Source: Verrucomicrobiota bacterium
Lineage (GTDB): Bacteria > Verrucomicrobiota > Kiritimatiellia > RFP12 > UBA1067
NCBI GenBank assembly: GCA_023269675.1
Contig: JAHFSX010000028.1
Span: 1-64,000 of the forward strand
Length of the DNA: 64,000 bases
Direction of reading: 5' to 3'
This document shows positions 39,201 through 47,783 of this stretch, in pieces. Below the pieces are notes generated by a model. The model was not told the DNA's origin, did not search any database, and was given only the letters and a program-made list of their open reading frames with translations. Within the stretch, counting starts at the first letter, position 1. The number at the start of each line of letters is the position of its first letter. A program made the translations under genes and the position numbers.

Positions 39201-40262
39201 GACAAGCAGGGCTACATCCGGATGCCGGTGACCCCGGCGCCGCTCTTCGTCCAAGCGAAGGATGTCGCGATGCTGGCAAAGGCGTTGCAGAACGCCGAGC
39301 CGGACGATTCGGCCTCCTCGCTGGCGGTGTCGTTCCGCCCGGCCGCCGATGGCCGCATCGTGGCGACCCTGAAGAACCTGACCGGCCGCGCGCAGAAGGG
39401 CACACTGGATGTGCGCGGTCAGAAGGTTCCGTACGGTATCCCAGGCAACGGCGAAGCTAAGCTGGCGATTCCCACGGCGGGTGACGGTGCGGCGGCGAGT
39501 GTCATGCACCGGTGGAATATTCCCTACAAGCTGATCCCTGAAACCGGCGAGCCTTTTTCCGGCGAGTGGAAGATGGACTATTTCTTTGTCGCTCAGACCC
39601 AGGGGGCGCCGAATTGGTCGACCGTTCCGGCGATTGACATCAACAACCGCTGTTTTGGCAAGGAGCCGTATGCCGTCAAGCCGGGCGATCACGACGCGAC
39701 ATACAAGATGGCGTGGGATCAAAAGAACCTCTACCTGCGCGTAGAGGTCGCGGACGACAAACTGCTGCCGGACCCAGAATTTTGGAAGCGTCCGGACGCG
39801 GAGAAGATGCTCTGGAACGCCGACGGCGCGCTGGAGGTCTATTTCGACACCGGCGCCAACGGCCGCTCGAACGCGGCGAAGACCTTCGACAACGACGACT
39901 ACCGCTACGACTTCGCGCCGGCCCGGGACGGCAAGGACGGCGCGGGTCTGGTCTACCGTTTCCGCGAGGTCTATCACCAGCTCGCGGACGGCGTCAACAT
40001 GGCGTCCAAGGAAGAGGCCTCCAAGAAGATCCAATGTCAGTACGAGCGGACGCAGAGCGGGTACGCCATGACCGTCACCTTCGCGCAGCGCTACCTTGAG
40101 CCGATTGTCCTGAAGCCGGGCTTCATCGCCGGCTGCGGGCTCTATCTGCACGACCACGATGCGCCGGAGTGGAAGGCCAGCAAGGGGCTGAGCACCTCAA
40201 CTGAAGAGGGCAAGCCCTGCGACGGCCATCCCGAGCTCTGGCCGCTGATGGTGCTGCGTTGA
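36270..40262 (+). CDS. Large exported lipoprotein with CBM4/9-like domain, TIM-barrel hydrolase-like domain and CBM9-like domain
   Basis: A 1330-residue predicted lipoprotein; the start is GTG behind GAGGAG and the signal ends in the lipobox LITAC. Residues ~40-300 are beta-rich. A CBM4/9-type segment begins at ~312 (HNPSFEQGLRGWYW). The centre (~590-960) looks like a clan GH-A TIM barrel: Glu708 in YGNEEESS and Glu820 in ILFTELFN are candidate acid/base and nucleophile. The last ~220 residues resemble a CBM9/DOMON-like domain (YKMAWDQKNLYLRVEVADDK, LEVYFDTGANG). It is probably a glycan hydrolase on the cell surface or in the periplasm; the precise GH family is not certain. Its size is large for the class. 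Confidence 0.72.
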   Translation: MIKRLISCLPLLALITACAPTEPKGPALPDPEPIFKASETGRADPKFSVVEFPEKDSEMVARPVYQVGHMMVTTRLADNRQMRDQAQAVKVYAADKELCSFMWWGSLKDHGFGWPFQPLAGDPDSLRMDPQTGVTTYTKPYLGADGKRALFTYRLKPLGNSRVELTWDTGSAAGASLWVNFGTRYRGKRITIGGQEFIENSFEELQNKTAKFQSFAGGDLVYDANDPVNGFTLEMGELSGGINEGVALHDKGQVKHFSFSYRTTDKSGNLKGRVVIDLGEVELMSRALPPPVGGIDFWKDDATHVPLSPTRNVMHNPSFEQGLRGWYWIGGGAQYTPTNVPKFEIVPEGLFGKGALRINRVQMASPNIRSMPLPLEKGKAYVVSFYARSLAEKKSHFRLTLGSAARGGTLSGLPWGDADNKESSFQITDEWKRYFRTFTSDAAGVALHLSGSGVLVDGLQVELGTEPTEFVCDPLDVNFVTSDPDNDLRPGDAMDVALTVVGKDGTKGKVELEIRNAFREILFQREVDASIVSNGAARIPLNLATARFGTGVFVVQAKVTAGGFPPYFDYYRFAVMAPLSNTHKTSRLMATLVGDAWRISRGEELARKFMEWGWGGTSWMGIHDMLQTNSCAVELVRRYRIVNAQTTILDQLWRARDPKETPWAKTARDFYDVPEITPEFVKYVEEKSYEILRQVPKDLLPYTAYGNEEESSKYPAGGKFDEYFKLQSAVGRAARRAGIGCTPTSGTSGYNLLRGFEPYEGYLKAAHDQGFKYDALAVHPYGSIDKGSLSTTDLDDEAARLIEQGQRYGYGDETPILFTELFNIPETYVPEWGAGPSYDAYPSGKPTYDLGNREFVQAASAMRLYIICMKYWPRIRCANIWCSRPYMDLHLTPILLCKAVNTLGHLMGDVAYTEDIRPAAGIRGYAFRLPDGTGLAPVWCTSADVENGLKRCPVLAVRFGQPVAFVDFMGNRRYAQPDKQGYIRMPVTPAPLFVQAKDVAMLAKALQNAEPDDSASSLAVSFRPAADGRIVATLKNLTGRAQKGTLDVRGQKVPYGIPGNGEAKLAIPTAGDGAAASVMHRWNIPYKLIPETGEPFSGEWKMDYFFVAQTQGAPNWSTVPAIDINNRCFGKEPYAVKPGDHDATYKMAWDQKNLYLRVEVADDKLLPDPEFWKRPDAEKMLWNADGALEVYFDTGANGRSNAAKTFDNDDYRYDFAPARDGKDGAGLVYRFREVYHQLADGVNMASKEEASKKIQCQYERTQSGYAMTVTFAQRYLEPIVLKPGFIAGCGLYLHDHDAPEWKASKGLSTSTEEGKPCDGHPELWPLMVLR

Positions 40263-40302
40263 CGCCGCGCGGAGCGCGGGGTCAACGACGGAGGAGCTAG
40301 GA

Positions 40303-40357
40303 GTTGAAGAGCCGGGCTCGTCGTCAGGCAACAGGTCAGACGAGGTTGGGGGTGTGC
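40303..40357 (+). repeat. Leader relic of an ORF6N unit
   Basis: GTTGAAGAGCC, then GGCAACAGGTCAGACGAGG and GGGGGTGTG match, with few differences, the 54 bases just before the intact ORF6N gene at 59796-59849. No ORF6N coding sequence follows here. Confidence 0.65.
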
Positions 40358-40407
40358 CGGTGGACTGAGAACTGCACCAACGAACACCGTGTTTCCCGCC
40401 AACGTAA

Positions 40408-40555
40408 GCGACGGCCCGCACGGAGGCGGGCCCTCCAGAATGCGGCCTTGGAGGGCCGACCCATATGCCGCCCATGCAGGAGTTCGCGTAATGAGGCGGG
40501 CCCTCCAGAAGACGGCATTGGAGGGCCGACCTCCGTGTCGGCCGCAGGCGTGAGC
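40408..40555 (+). repeat. 148-bp direct repeat (family E), copy 1
   Basis: Nearly identical to 40677-40824. Each copy contains two GGGCCCTCCAGAA ... TTGGAGGGCCGAC palindromes separated by ATGCAGGAGTTCGCGTAATG. Confidence 0.85.
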
Positions 40556-40676
40556 GGAGTCCGGTCAGATTACACATGGATCATGTGTGCTCAGACGGGC
40601 GGAATGTTGCGGGATGGTAATATCTCGCCTCTGAAGACGGCAGCAAAGATCACGTTGTTTCCCGCCAAGACGCCAA

Positions 40677-40824
40677 GCGACGGCCCGCACGGAGGCGGGC
40701 CCTCCAGAATGCGGCCTTGGAGGGCCGACCCACATGCCGCCCATGCAGGAGTTCGCGTAATGAGGCGGGCCCTCCAGAATGCGGCCTTGGAGGGCCGACC
40801 TCCGTGTCGGCCGCAGGCGTTAGC
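40677..40824 (+). repeat. 148-bp direct repeat (family E), copy 2
   Basis: Differs from copy 1 by only a few bases. The copies are separated by about 120 bases of unrelated sequence, and both are preceded by GTTTCCCGCCAA. The remaining part of 40263-41010 holds no supported gene. Confidence 0.85.
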
Positions 40825-40854
40825 TGACCGATACTTGTTTATAGCGGCGTCCAT

Positions 40855-41003
40855 CTGGAGGGCGAGCGTCCGCGCGAGCCGCGGACGGCGTGGCAGCCGT
40901 CCCTCCCGATGCGGTCAGCAACAAGTAACACGTTGCTTCCCGCCAAGACGCGAAGACGCAAAGTTTGAGAAAGGAACCTGGCGACTCAGCGCGTCTTCGC
41001 GGG
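40855..41003 (+). repeat. Composite repeat: family C followed by family A
   Basis: CTGGAGGGCGAGCGTCC and GCGAGCCGCGGACGGCGTGG are followed by GATGCGGTCAGCAACAA and then CCCGCCAAGACGCGAAGACG, closed by GCGTCTTCGCGGG. The same order recurs at 59477-59658, so the two parts move or were copied as one unit of at least 108 bp. Confidence 0.7.
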
Positions 41004-41010
41004 CCCCGCG

Positions 41011-41772
41011 TCAGTCGCCCAGCGCTTGAATCCAGATGTTGCGGAATTCGAGGGGGTCGTTGTGGTACTGGAGCTTAATGGGCTGCTTCACGGGGTGCGG
41101 GCTCAGCGTGGCGGTGCGCTTGAGCGTTGAACCGTCGATCTCCACGGCGTCTTGCACGGTCACGCCGTTGAAGACCACGGTGAAGGTCGGCTTGCGCTCG
41201 ACCGTGCCGTCCGCCTTGAATTTCGGCGCGAGGAACGTGATGTCGTAGCTCTGCCACTCGCCCTTGGGCAGGGCGGGGTTGCACGCGGGCGTGGAGCGCT
41301 GGTAGATCGCGCCGGCCATGCCGTCGGAGTAGGTGTTGGTGAGGTTGCTGTGCGACTCGAGGATCTGCACTTCGTACCAGCCCTTCTTCGGCATGAAGAT
41401 GATGCCGCTGTTCGCGCCCTTCTGGCCGGCGGCCACGCGGTCCTGCGGAACGCGCCACTCCAGGTGCAGCTTCACCGAGCCGTACTCTTTCTTCGTGAGC
41501 AGGTCCGTCGCGGTGTCGATCCAGACGCCGTCCTTGACCGGCCAGATCTGCCCGCCCTTCTCTTTCGGCTTCTCGGCCACCCAGTTCGCCTCGGCGGAGG
41601 CTGGCGTGCCGTCGAACAGCACCTCCGCGCCGGCCGGCGGCTTGGCGAAGTTCGGCGTCCCCGCCACCCTCTTCACGCCGAACATGTCCCCCTCGGCCTT
41701 CGGGTTCGGAGGATTCGCAAACGCCGCGCCCGCCGTCACTGCCGCCGCCATCACCGCTGCCATCAATTTCAT
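41011..41772 (-). CDS. Exported DUF1080 (3-keto-disaccharide hydrolase-like) protein
   Basis: A 253-residue secreted protein with a signal peptide (MKLMAAVMAAAVTAGAAFA). The mature protein is a LamG/concanavalin-like jelly roll of the DUF1080 family: AEVLFDGTPAS, KLHLEWRVP, GANSGIIFMPKKGWYEVQIL, IKLQYHNDPLEFRNIWIQAL. The family is abundant in Planctomycetes, Verrucomicrobia and Kiritimatiellota, and some members act on 3-keto-glucosides. The final FRNIWI motif is diagnostic. Its start has AAAGGGAGAAAC upstream. The Gfo/Idh/MocA gene on the other side of the intergenic region fits a pathway using 3-keto sugars. Confidence 0.9.
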   Translation of the reverse strand: MKLMAAVMAAAVTAGAAFANPPNPKAEGDMFGVKRVAGTPNFAKPPAGAEVLFDGTPASAEANWVAEKPKEKGGQIWPVKDGVWIDTATDLLTKKEYGSVKLHLEWRVPQDRVAAGQKGANSGIIFMPKKGWYEVQILESHSNLTNTYSDGMAGAIYQRSTPACNPALPKGEWQSYDITFLAPKFKADGTVERKPTFTVVFNGVTVQDAVEIDGSTLKRTATLSPHPVKQPIKLQYHNDPLEFRNIWIQALGD

Positions 41773-42237
41773 GTTTCTCCCTTTCAAATGCCGGTTTCTT
41801 CCGATCGCGCAATACCGTACCACCGGCGGCCAGAAACGTCCAGCGCAAGAAGAGAGGCGCGATAAGCGCGTTAAGCGGGACAAGCCGGGGAGGCGCGATA
41901 AGAACGCTGAACGTTCAACATTCAACACTGAACGCTCAAGTTGAGATACGGTAGGGCGTGCGCTCCTGCGCCGCCGCTGTTCGATCCCTAGCGGCGGCAC
42001 GGAGTGCGCGCCAAACCTTTGCGTTACGACATTTGTTTTTCCAAATACGTTCCGCTTCTGGCATGAGGCGTGTTGTCACGTTGGACCTTGGCCCGCCCGG
42101 ATCGGTCTTTTTGAAGCGCTCCATTTTTTCGGGGTGGGGATTCCACTTTCATTACCCTCTTTTACTTCTGTTCGCTATACTGCATTAAGTTCTTGCGGGT
42201 AGTTTCCCGCTGGGGCTCAACCAAGAAGGAGAAGCGA
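41773..42237. other. Divergent intergenic region with short repeats
   Basis: About 465 bases between the divergent DUF1080 and oxidoreductase genes. It contains direct repeats of GCGCGATAAG and a cluster of ACGTTCAACATTCAACACTG. A TATACT hexamer at 42176-42181 could be a -10 element for the downstream gene. Confidence 0.45.
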
Positions 42238-43614
42238 ATGAAAGTTCGGGGCGTATCAAGGCGTTCTTTTTTGGCGACAAGCGCGATGGCGGGATTTTTC
42301 ATCCCGGCGAGCAAGGTTTACGGGCAGGCCGTGAAGGAGAGCCCCGGGCAGCAGCTCAGGTTCTTGAAGGTGGGCGTCGGCGGCATGGGCGGCGCGGACC
42401 TCAATTCGCTGACCGGCAACGGGGCCATCTGCACCGGCCTGTGCGATGTCAACCCCGCCACCCTCGACAACGCGGCGAAGAAATTCCCGGGCATCCCGAC
42501 CTTCACGGACTACCGCCAGATGCTGGACAAGATCGCCAAGGAGTGCGATGCCGTCTGCGTCTCCACGGCCGACCATACGCACGCGGCCATCGCGCTGGCC
42601 GCGATGCGCCTCGGCAAGCACGTCTACGTGCAGAAGCCTCTGGCCCATTCGTACGAGGAGTGCGAAATGCTGATGGAAGCGGCCAAGAAATACGGCGTCG
42701 TGACGCAGATGGGCAACCAGGGGCACCCCGGCGTCTTCCGCTATGAGAAGCTCATGGAGAGCCAGTTCTGGGGCGACATCCAGGAGGTGCACTCGTGGAC
42801 GGACCGCGCTGGTGGCAGGTGGTGGCCACAAGGCATGTCCGCCCTTCCGCCGGAAGAGAAAGTCCCGGAAGGTTTCAACTGGGATTGCTGGCTCGGGCCG
42901 GCCAAGATGCGCCCCTACGGAAAAGGCTACCAGCCCTTCGCTTGGCGCGGCTGGTGCGACTTCGGCTGCGGCGCCATCGGCGACATGGCCGTGCACAATT
43001 TCGACCCCGCGTTCTTCGTGTTGAAGCTGGGCCTGCCCGAGACCATCAAGGCGTGGTGCGATAAGCCCGCCAACCTCGCCTATTCCACGTACTCGACCAT
43101 CGATTTCCATTTCGGTCCGTCGCCGGCCTGTCCGAAAGGCGTCAACGTCTACTGGTACGAGAGCGGCATTCTTCCCAAGCGTCCGGTCGGCTCGCATCCG
43201 AAGCTGGACGTGGGCGACAATGGGTGCATGATTGTCGGTTCCAAGGCGACCACCCTCGGCGGTTCGCACGCCAGCAAGCCGCACGCCATCGCGGTCGGCG
43301 GTCAGCCGTTCGGTCCCGAAACAAAGGAAGCCGAGCGCGCCTGCAACAAGCTGATCGAAGATCCCGGCAAGTGGCAGTACAACCATTACAAGGAGTGGGT
43401 CGACGCCTGCAAGGCGCACACCCCCGACGCCACGGGCAGCCGCTTCGAATACGCCGCCCGCCTGACCGAGGCGCTCCTGTTCGGGTGCATCGCGCAGCGT
43501 TTCCCCGGAAAAGAGCTGGTCTGGGACAATGACAAGCACGTCTTCAGCAACAGCCCCGAAGCGACCGCGCTCCTGCAGGGCTTCAAGCGCGAAGGCTTCG
43601 AACCGAAGGTGTAG
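42238..43614 (+). CDS. Tat-exported Gfo/Idh/MocA family oxidoreductase
   Basis: A 458-residue NAD(P)-dependent dehydrogenase-like protein with a twin-arginine signal (SRRSFLATSAMAGFF). The Rossmann part contains VGVGGMGGADL and STADHTHAAIALAAMRLGKH, then VQKPLAHSYEE, the conserved EKP-like motif with Gln in place of Glu. WWPQGM, CWLGPA and GAIGDMAVHNFD are typical of the PVC exported subfamily. Export with a bound cofactor through Tat fits. Start chosen at 42238, after AAGAAGGAGAAG. Likely acts on sugars or glycosides in the periplasm, perhaps producing or using 3-keto sugars with the DUF1080 neighbour. Confidence 0.9.
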   Translation: MKVRGVSRRSFLATSAMAGFFIPASKVYGQAVKESPGQQLRFLKVGVGGMGGADLNSLTGNGAICTGLCDVNPATLDNAAKKFPGIPTFTDYRQMLDKIAKECDAVCVSTADHTHAAIALAAMRLGKHVYVQKPLAHSYEECEMLMEAAKKYGVVTQMGNQGHPGVFRYEKLMESQFWGDIQEVHSWTDRAGGRWWPQGMSALPPEEKVPEGFNWDCWLGPAKMRPYGKGYQPFAWRGWCDFGCGAIGDMAVHNFDPAFFVLKLGLPETIKAWCDKPANLAYSTYSTIDFHFGPSPACPKGVNVYWYESGILPKRPVGSHPKLDVGDNGCMIVGSKATTLGGSHASKPHAIAVGGQPFGPETKEAERACNKLIEDPGKWQYNHYKEWVDACKAHTPDATGSRFEYAARLTEALLFGCIAQRFPGKELVWDNDKHVFSNSPEATALLQGFKREGFEPKV

Positions 43615-43634
43615 AAGCGGTTGGCACATCCCCT

Positions 43635-43673
43635 TTCGCCGCGCCCGGGTTCATGGGCGCGGCGAAGTTTTTT
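43635..43673 (+). terminator. Rho-independent terminator
   Basis: TTCGCCGCGCCC and GGGCGCGGCGAA form a perfect 12-bp stem followed by GTTTTTT, 20 bases after the oxidoreductase stop. Confidence 0.92.
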
Positions 43674-43690
43674 AGAGATCGCCGCAAGGA

Positions 43691-44107
43691 TCACTCCCCG
43701 ATGATCTTCACCAGCACGCGCTTCTCGCGCTTCCCGTCGAACTCGCCGTAGAAGATCTGCTCCCAAGGCCCGAAGTCGAGCTTGCCCGCGGTGATGGCGG
43801 CCACGACCTCGCGGCCCATGATCTGGCGCTTGAGGTGCGCGTCCGCGTTATCTTCAAAGCCGTTGTGGCGGTACTGCGCGTGCGGCTTTTCGGGGGCCAG
43901 CTTTTCCAGCCAGACCTCGAAGTCCTGATGCAGCCCGCTTTCATCGTCGTTGACGAAGACGCTGCTGGTGATGTGCATGGCGTTGACCAGGCACAGGCCC
44001 TCGCGGATCCCCGACTCGGCCAGGCACGCTTCAACTTGAGGCGTGAGGTTGATGAACTCCCGCCGACGCGCCGTATGCAGCCACAGCTCCTTGCGATAAC
44101 TTTTCAC
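43691..44107 (-). CDS. yjbQ: YjbQ family (UPF0047) protein
   Basis: A 138-residue YjbQ-type protein: [40 protein letters not shown], then [20 protein letters not shown] and [20 protein letters not shown] near the end, the usual family blocks. Members have weak thiamine-phosphate synthase activity in vitro, and their physiological role is unclear. The start is GTG at 44107 with AAGGAGGG at the right distance; the longer frame upstream lacks family similarity. Convergent with the oxidoreductase gene. Confidence 0.92.
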   Translation of the reverse strand: MKSYRKELWLHTARRREFINLTPQVEACLAESGIREGLCLVNAMHITSSVFVNDDESGLHQDFEVWLEKLAPEKPHAQYRHNGFEDNADAHLKRQIMGREVVAAITAGKLDFGPWEQIFYGEFDGKREKRVLVKIIGE

Positions 44108-44328
44108 GACCAACCCTCCTTGTGGCGGGAAGCGTAGCGAAAGCGGATCGGGCGTGTCAAGGTGGCCGCAGGGCACACCAGCGGTCTCGAACGGGCGAGG
44201 GCCGTATCGGGACATTGAGACATTTCAGGTTTTCCTCGGGACCCCCGCACAGGTTTGCTGTAGCTTTGTCCGGCCGGGTTTTGTTATGGTCTTGTCGATA
44301 TGGGGGTCGGAAAAACAGGGGGATATCC

Positions 44329-47300
44329 ATGCGGGCAATCATGAATCGTACAGCGGTTTTCACTCTTTCTGTGGCGCTCGTGGCTGGCGCCGCTTTGTGC
44401 ACATGGGCTTCGGAGAACGCGGATCCGGCCGGCAAGCCGGTCTTCGCGCTCGACCGGCAGGACAAGCGCCTGCCGTCCGGCAAACCCGTCGAGTTCGCCG
44501 ACCGTCCGGAGCTGCGTCTGTGCCCGGGTCTGGAAATCGATTGCCGGTTCCGTCTCGACGCGCTTAAGAAAGGGTGCCAGAACCTGGCCTCAAAGGACGG
44601 CGAGTACCTGCTCCGCGTGAACGAGCCGAGCGATGGCGGGTACCTGGCCTTCTTCGTCCAGATCGAAGGCAAATGGGAAGGCCGGCTGCGCGGCCCCGCC
44701 GTGCAGACGAACACGTGGTACGATGTGCGCGCGGTGTGGACGGGGCAGAGCATGACCCTGACCGTCAACGGCGAGAGCTTCAGCCAGCCGCGCTTCGGCC
44801 GGATCAATCCGGGAGCGAAACCCTTGCAGGTCGGCGCGGTCGCCGGAGAGCTCGCGCGGCTCGAAATTTTCAATCCGAGCCGGGAACGGGCGGCCCTTTT
44901 GGCAAGCCTGCCTGCCGCAGCGGCGGCACCGGCCAAGGCCGGTCCCGGCTTTTTCCGCTCCGTGTGGAGCGCGCTCTTCTGCCGCCACGCCGACCGCGCC
45001 GGTGCGCCGTGCGTGCTGGGCGGCCCCTCGGCGTGGAACGGCTGGCAACCCCGGAACGGTGCCGTCTGCAAAGAGGAACGCGCCTCGCTCGTCACCGACT
45101 TTCCTGGCGCCACGGCCATGCTGGTGAGCCCGGCGCTAGCGGTCGACCTCGCTCCTTATCCCTTCCTCTGCCTCGACGTGGACGCCGGCGGCCGCGGGGT
45201 GACGGGCACGCTCGACTTCACGACCGACGCCGGGTCGGGGTCGATCAGCTTCCAGCCGCAGTCGGGCGGACGGCCCACGGTCATCTCCGGCGCGATGTCC
45301 GACGCCTGGACAGGACAGCTCCGCCGCCTTGCGGTGAGTTTCGCCGGCGTGACAGGCCCGGTCCGTGTCCGCAAGCTGGTCTTGGCGGACCGGCCCATCG
45401 GGACGCCGGTCTTTTTTATCCGCTCGCTCGCCGCCGGCCGGGCCAAGCTGCGCCCCGGCCGCGAGGAGACCGTGGTGGCCGGCATCCAGAACGTCGGCGG
45501 CGAAGCCGAAGGGATCGCCGCCCGGCTTGAAGTGCCCGCGGGTCTCAAGGTCATCGGCGGGACCAAGCGGACCTTTTCCTGGCTGGGCATGGACGATTTT
45601 GACCTGGTGACCTGGCGTATCCAAGCCGCCCGTCCCGGCACCTACACCGTACGCGTGGCGGTCTCCTCCAAGGGGTCGGAGACCAGCACGCAGGAGCTCG
45701 CGCTGACGGTCGAGCCGTGGCCCGAGGTGCCCAAGACCGGCTACGTGCCGCAGCCGCAGCCGGCCAAGACCGACTACATCAGCCTCATGCACTACTGCGC
45801 ACTCTGGAAAGAGGGCACGCACTGGGGCTGGAAGCGGATCGAGCCGTGGCCGGAGAAACGCCCGGCCATCGGCTGGTACGACGAGGGGACTCCCGAAGTG
45901 GCCGACTGGCACATCAAATACGCGCTCGACCACGGCATCAACGGCTTCATCTACTGCTGGTACCGCGCCGATTTGGAGCCGAAGATCGAGCAGCGGCTCG
46001 GCCACGCGATTCACGAGGGCCTCCTCAACGCCAAATATCGCGACCAGTTCACCTTCACCATCATGTGGGAGAACGGCTGCGCCAAGGGCGTGAAGAACGA
46101 GGCCGACCTGCTCGACAACGTGCTGCCGTTCTGGATCAAGAACTACTTCGCCCAGCCCTCGTACCTCAAGATCGAGAACAAGCCGGTCCTCTTCGTGTGG
46201 CAGCCGCGCGTCCTGCTCGCCCAGCTGGGCGGACCCGAGAAGACGAAGGTCGCGCTCGACAAGATGCGCGAGCAGTGCCGCAAGGCCGGCTTCGGCGGCC
46301 TGCGCGTGATCGCGTGCATGGACGCGGCGCAGGGCAAGCTCGGCGCGGACATCGCCGCCAGCGGGTGGGACGCGGTCTCCGGCTACGGGGTCGAGCCCTC
46401 CGGCGTGAAGACGGTCGGCGAGGACCCGGCGGGGCTCTCCTACCGCGACCACGCGGACGTGCTCAGCCGCTACAAGCAGGCGTGGATCGACCGCGCCGCC
46501 AGCACGGCCCCTGTGCCGGACATCCCGAACGTGATGATGGGCCGCGACGACCGCCCGTGGGGCCGCGTCAAGCGCGGCAGCGGCAACTACATCAAAGACC
46601 CCAAGGCCGAGAACTTCGAGGCCGCCTGCCGCGACGCCAAGGCGCTCGTCGACGCCAAGCCGGCGGGGCGCTGGGACAGCAAGATCGTGGTCTTCGACAA
46701 CTGGACCGAGTTCGGCGAGGGCCACTACATCGAGCCGACCACCGGCACGGGCTTCACCTTCGTCAACGCCATCAAGCGCGTCTTCTGCACCGCGTGGGCG
46801 CCGGAAGCGGTGACCGACATCATCCCCGAAGACGTGGGGCTGCCTCCCCCGCAGCGGCGCTACGAGGCGGTCCGCGCCGGCTTCGGCAGCCGCATGCCGT
46901 GGCAGTCGGTCCGCATCACCGGCGACCTGCTGGCCGACTGGACCTTCGAGGGCACGGCCGCCGACGGCACCCTCGCGGACGCTTCGCCGAACGGTTGCAG
47001 CCTCAAGGGTGAGGGCGTCACGCTGGAAGCCGGCCGCGGCGGCCAGGTGCTGCGCTGCGGAGCGGGCGGCGCCTCCGCGACGGTCCCCGCGCCGTTCTTC
47101 AGCCCCGGCGGCGTCACCGTGTCCCTCTGGTGCAAGCCTTCCGAGAACGGGGAGAGCGACCGCTGGGTGCTTAACACGGTGGCGACCGGCACGGACGGCT
47201 ATCGTCTCGGGCTCAGCGGCGGACGGCCTGACTGGCAGGTGCCGCGCGAGAACTGGAGCCATTCGCTGATCGGTCCGAGACCGCTGCCCGTCGACGAATG

Positions 47301-47550
47301 GTCGCACGTGGCCGCCACCTTCGACAACAAAGTCATGCGCCTCTACGTGAACGGCATAGAGGTCGGCACGCTGGAGCGCCGCGGCTTCATCAACCCGGGC
47401 AACGCCATCACCGTCGGCGCGCACAGCGCCGACATGGACCGCGCCCGCTTCCGCGGCGGACTCGACGACGTGCGCGTCTATCGGCGCGTGCTGGCGGCCG
47501 ACGAGATCGCACGGCTGGCCGGCGGTCAACAGTGCGCTAGAGCGGATTAA
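44329..47550 (+). CDS. Exported multidomain protein with LamG domains and a WbsX/GH99-like barrel
   Basis: A 1073-residue secreted protein, signal peptide to about residue 27. Order: LamG-type jelly roll (~45-200, LEIDCRFRLDALKKG); an Ig-like/NPCBM-type region (~340-470, RPGREETVVAGIQNVGGEAE); a WbsX/GH99-like barrel (~480-840, LMHYCALWKEGTHWGW, WYDEGTPEVADWHIKYALDH, WENGCAKG, DNWTEFGEGHYIEP); and a C-terminal LamG domain (~865-1065, DWTFEGTAADGTLADASPNG). GH99-related barrels include endo-mannanase/mannosidases and O-antigen-associated proteins, so it is probably a glycan-processing enzyme. AGGGGGAT precedes the start. A second GH99-like protein is at 56015-57697. Confidence 0.8.
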   Translation: MRAIMNRTAVFTLSVALVAGAALCTWASENADPAGKPVFALDRQDKRLPSGKPVEFADRPELRLCPGLEIDCRFRLDALKKGCQNLASKDGEYLLRVNEPSDGGYLAFFVQIEGKWEGRLRGPAVQTNTWYDVRAVWTGQSMTLTVNGESFSQPRFGRINPGAKPLQVGAVAGELARLEIFNPSRERAALLASLPAAAAAPAKAGPGFFRSVWSALFCRHADRAGAPCVLGGPSAWNGWQPRNGAVCKEERASLVTDFPGATAMLVSPALAVDLAPYPFLCLDVDAGGRGVTGTLDFTTDAGSGSISFQPQSGGRPTVISGAMSDAWTGQLRRLAVSFAGVTGPVRVRKLVLADRPIGTPVFFIRSLAAGRAKLRPGREETVVAGIQNVGGEAEGIAARLEVPAGLKVIGGTKRTFSWLGMDDFDLVTWRIQAARPGTYTVRVAVSSKGSETSTQELALTVEPWPEVPKTGYVPQPQPAKTDYISLMHYCALWKEGTHWGWKRIEPWPEKRPAIGWYDEGTPEVADWHIKYALDHGINGFIYCWYRADLEPKIEQRLGHAIHEGLLNAKYRDQFTFTIMWENGCAKGVKNEADLLDNVLPFWIKNYFAQPSYLKIENKPVLFVWQPRVLLAQLGGPEKTKVALDKMREQCRKAGFGGLRVIACMDAAQGKLGADIAASGWDAVSGYGVEPSGVKTVGEDPAGLSYRDHADVLSRYKQAWIDRAASTAPVPDIPNVMMGRDDRPWGRVKRGSGNYIKDPKAENFEAACRDAKALVDAKPAGRWDSKIVVFDNWTEFGEGHYIEPTTGTGFTFVNAIKRVFCTAWAPEAVTDIIPEDVGLPPPQRRYEAVRAGFGSRMPWQSVRITGDLLADWTFEGTAADGTLADASPNGCSLKGEGVTLEAGRGGQVLRCGAGGASATVPAPFFSPGGVTVSLWCKPSENGESDRWVLNTVATGTDGYRLGLSGGRPDWQVPRENWSHSLIGPRPLPVDEWSHVAATFDNKVMRLYVNGIEVGTLERRGFINPGNAITVGAHSADMDRARFRGGLDDVRVYRRVLAADEIARLAGGQQCARAD

Positions 47551-47579
47551 GTTAAAGTATGGCCGTTGGCCGATGCCAG

Positions 47580-47632
47580 GTAGGGCGGGGTCCCCGAACC
47601 CGCCGCGGACGCCTCGGGGAGGCGTCCCTACC
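47580..47632. repeat. Short palindromic repeat
   Basis: GTAGGGCGGGGTCCCCGAAC at the left and GGGGAGGCGTCCCTAC at the right form nested inverted repeats, similar in composition to family E. The rest of 47551-47783 holds no supported gene. Confidence 0.5.
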
Positions 47633-47783
47633 AGAAACGGCTACACTATAAATAAAAAAGCGCTATGCGCGAATTCAACGGATACGAGTGGGTGAGCAGA
47701 CGCTCGCCCGGTCATTAGGGAGGGCCGCGCGTCTGCGCGTCCGTTCTTCACTGCGGGTCGGGCGTGCGTAAATTTGCGATTGG

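Noticed and set aside
40408..40824. Possible CRISPR array
   Set aside because: Only two long repeats (148 bases) with internal palindromes and a single spacer of about 120 bases; no cas genes nearby.
45136..47529. 797-codon minus-strand frame over the LamG/GH99-like gene
   Set aside because: Antisense shadow; plus strand has clear domains and a signal peptide.
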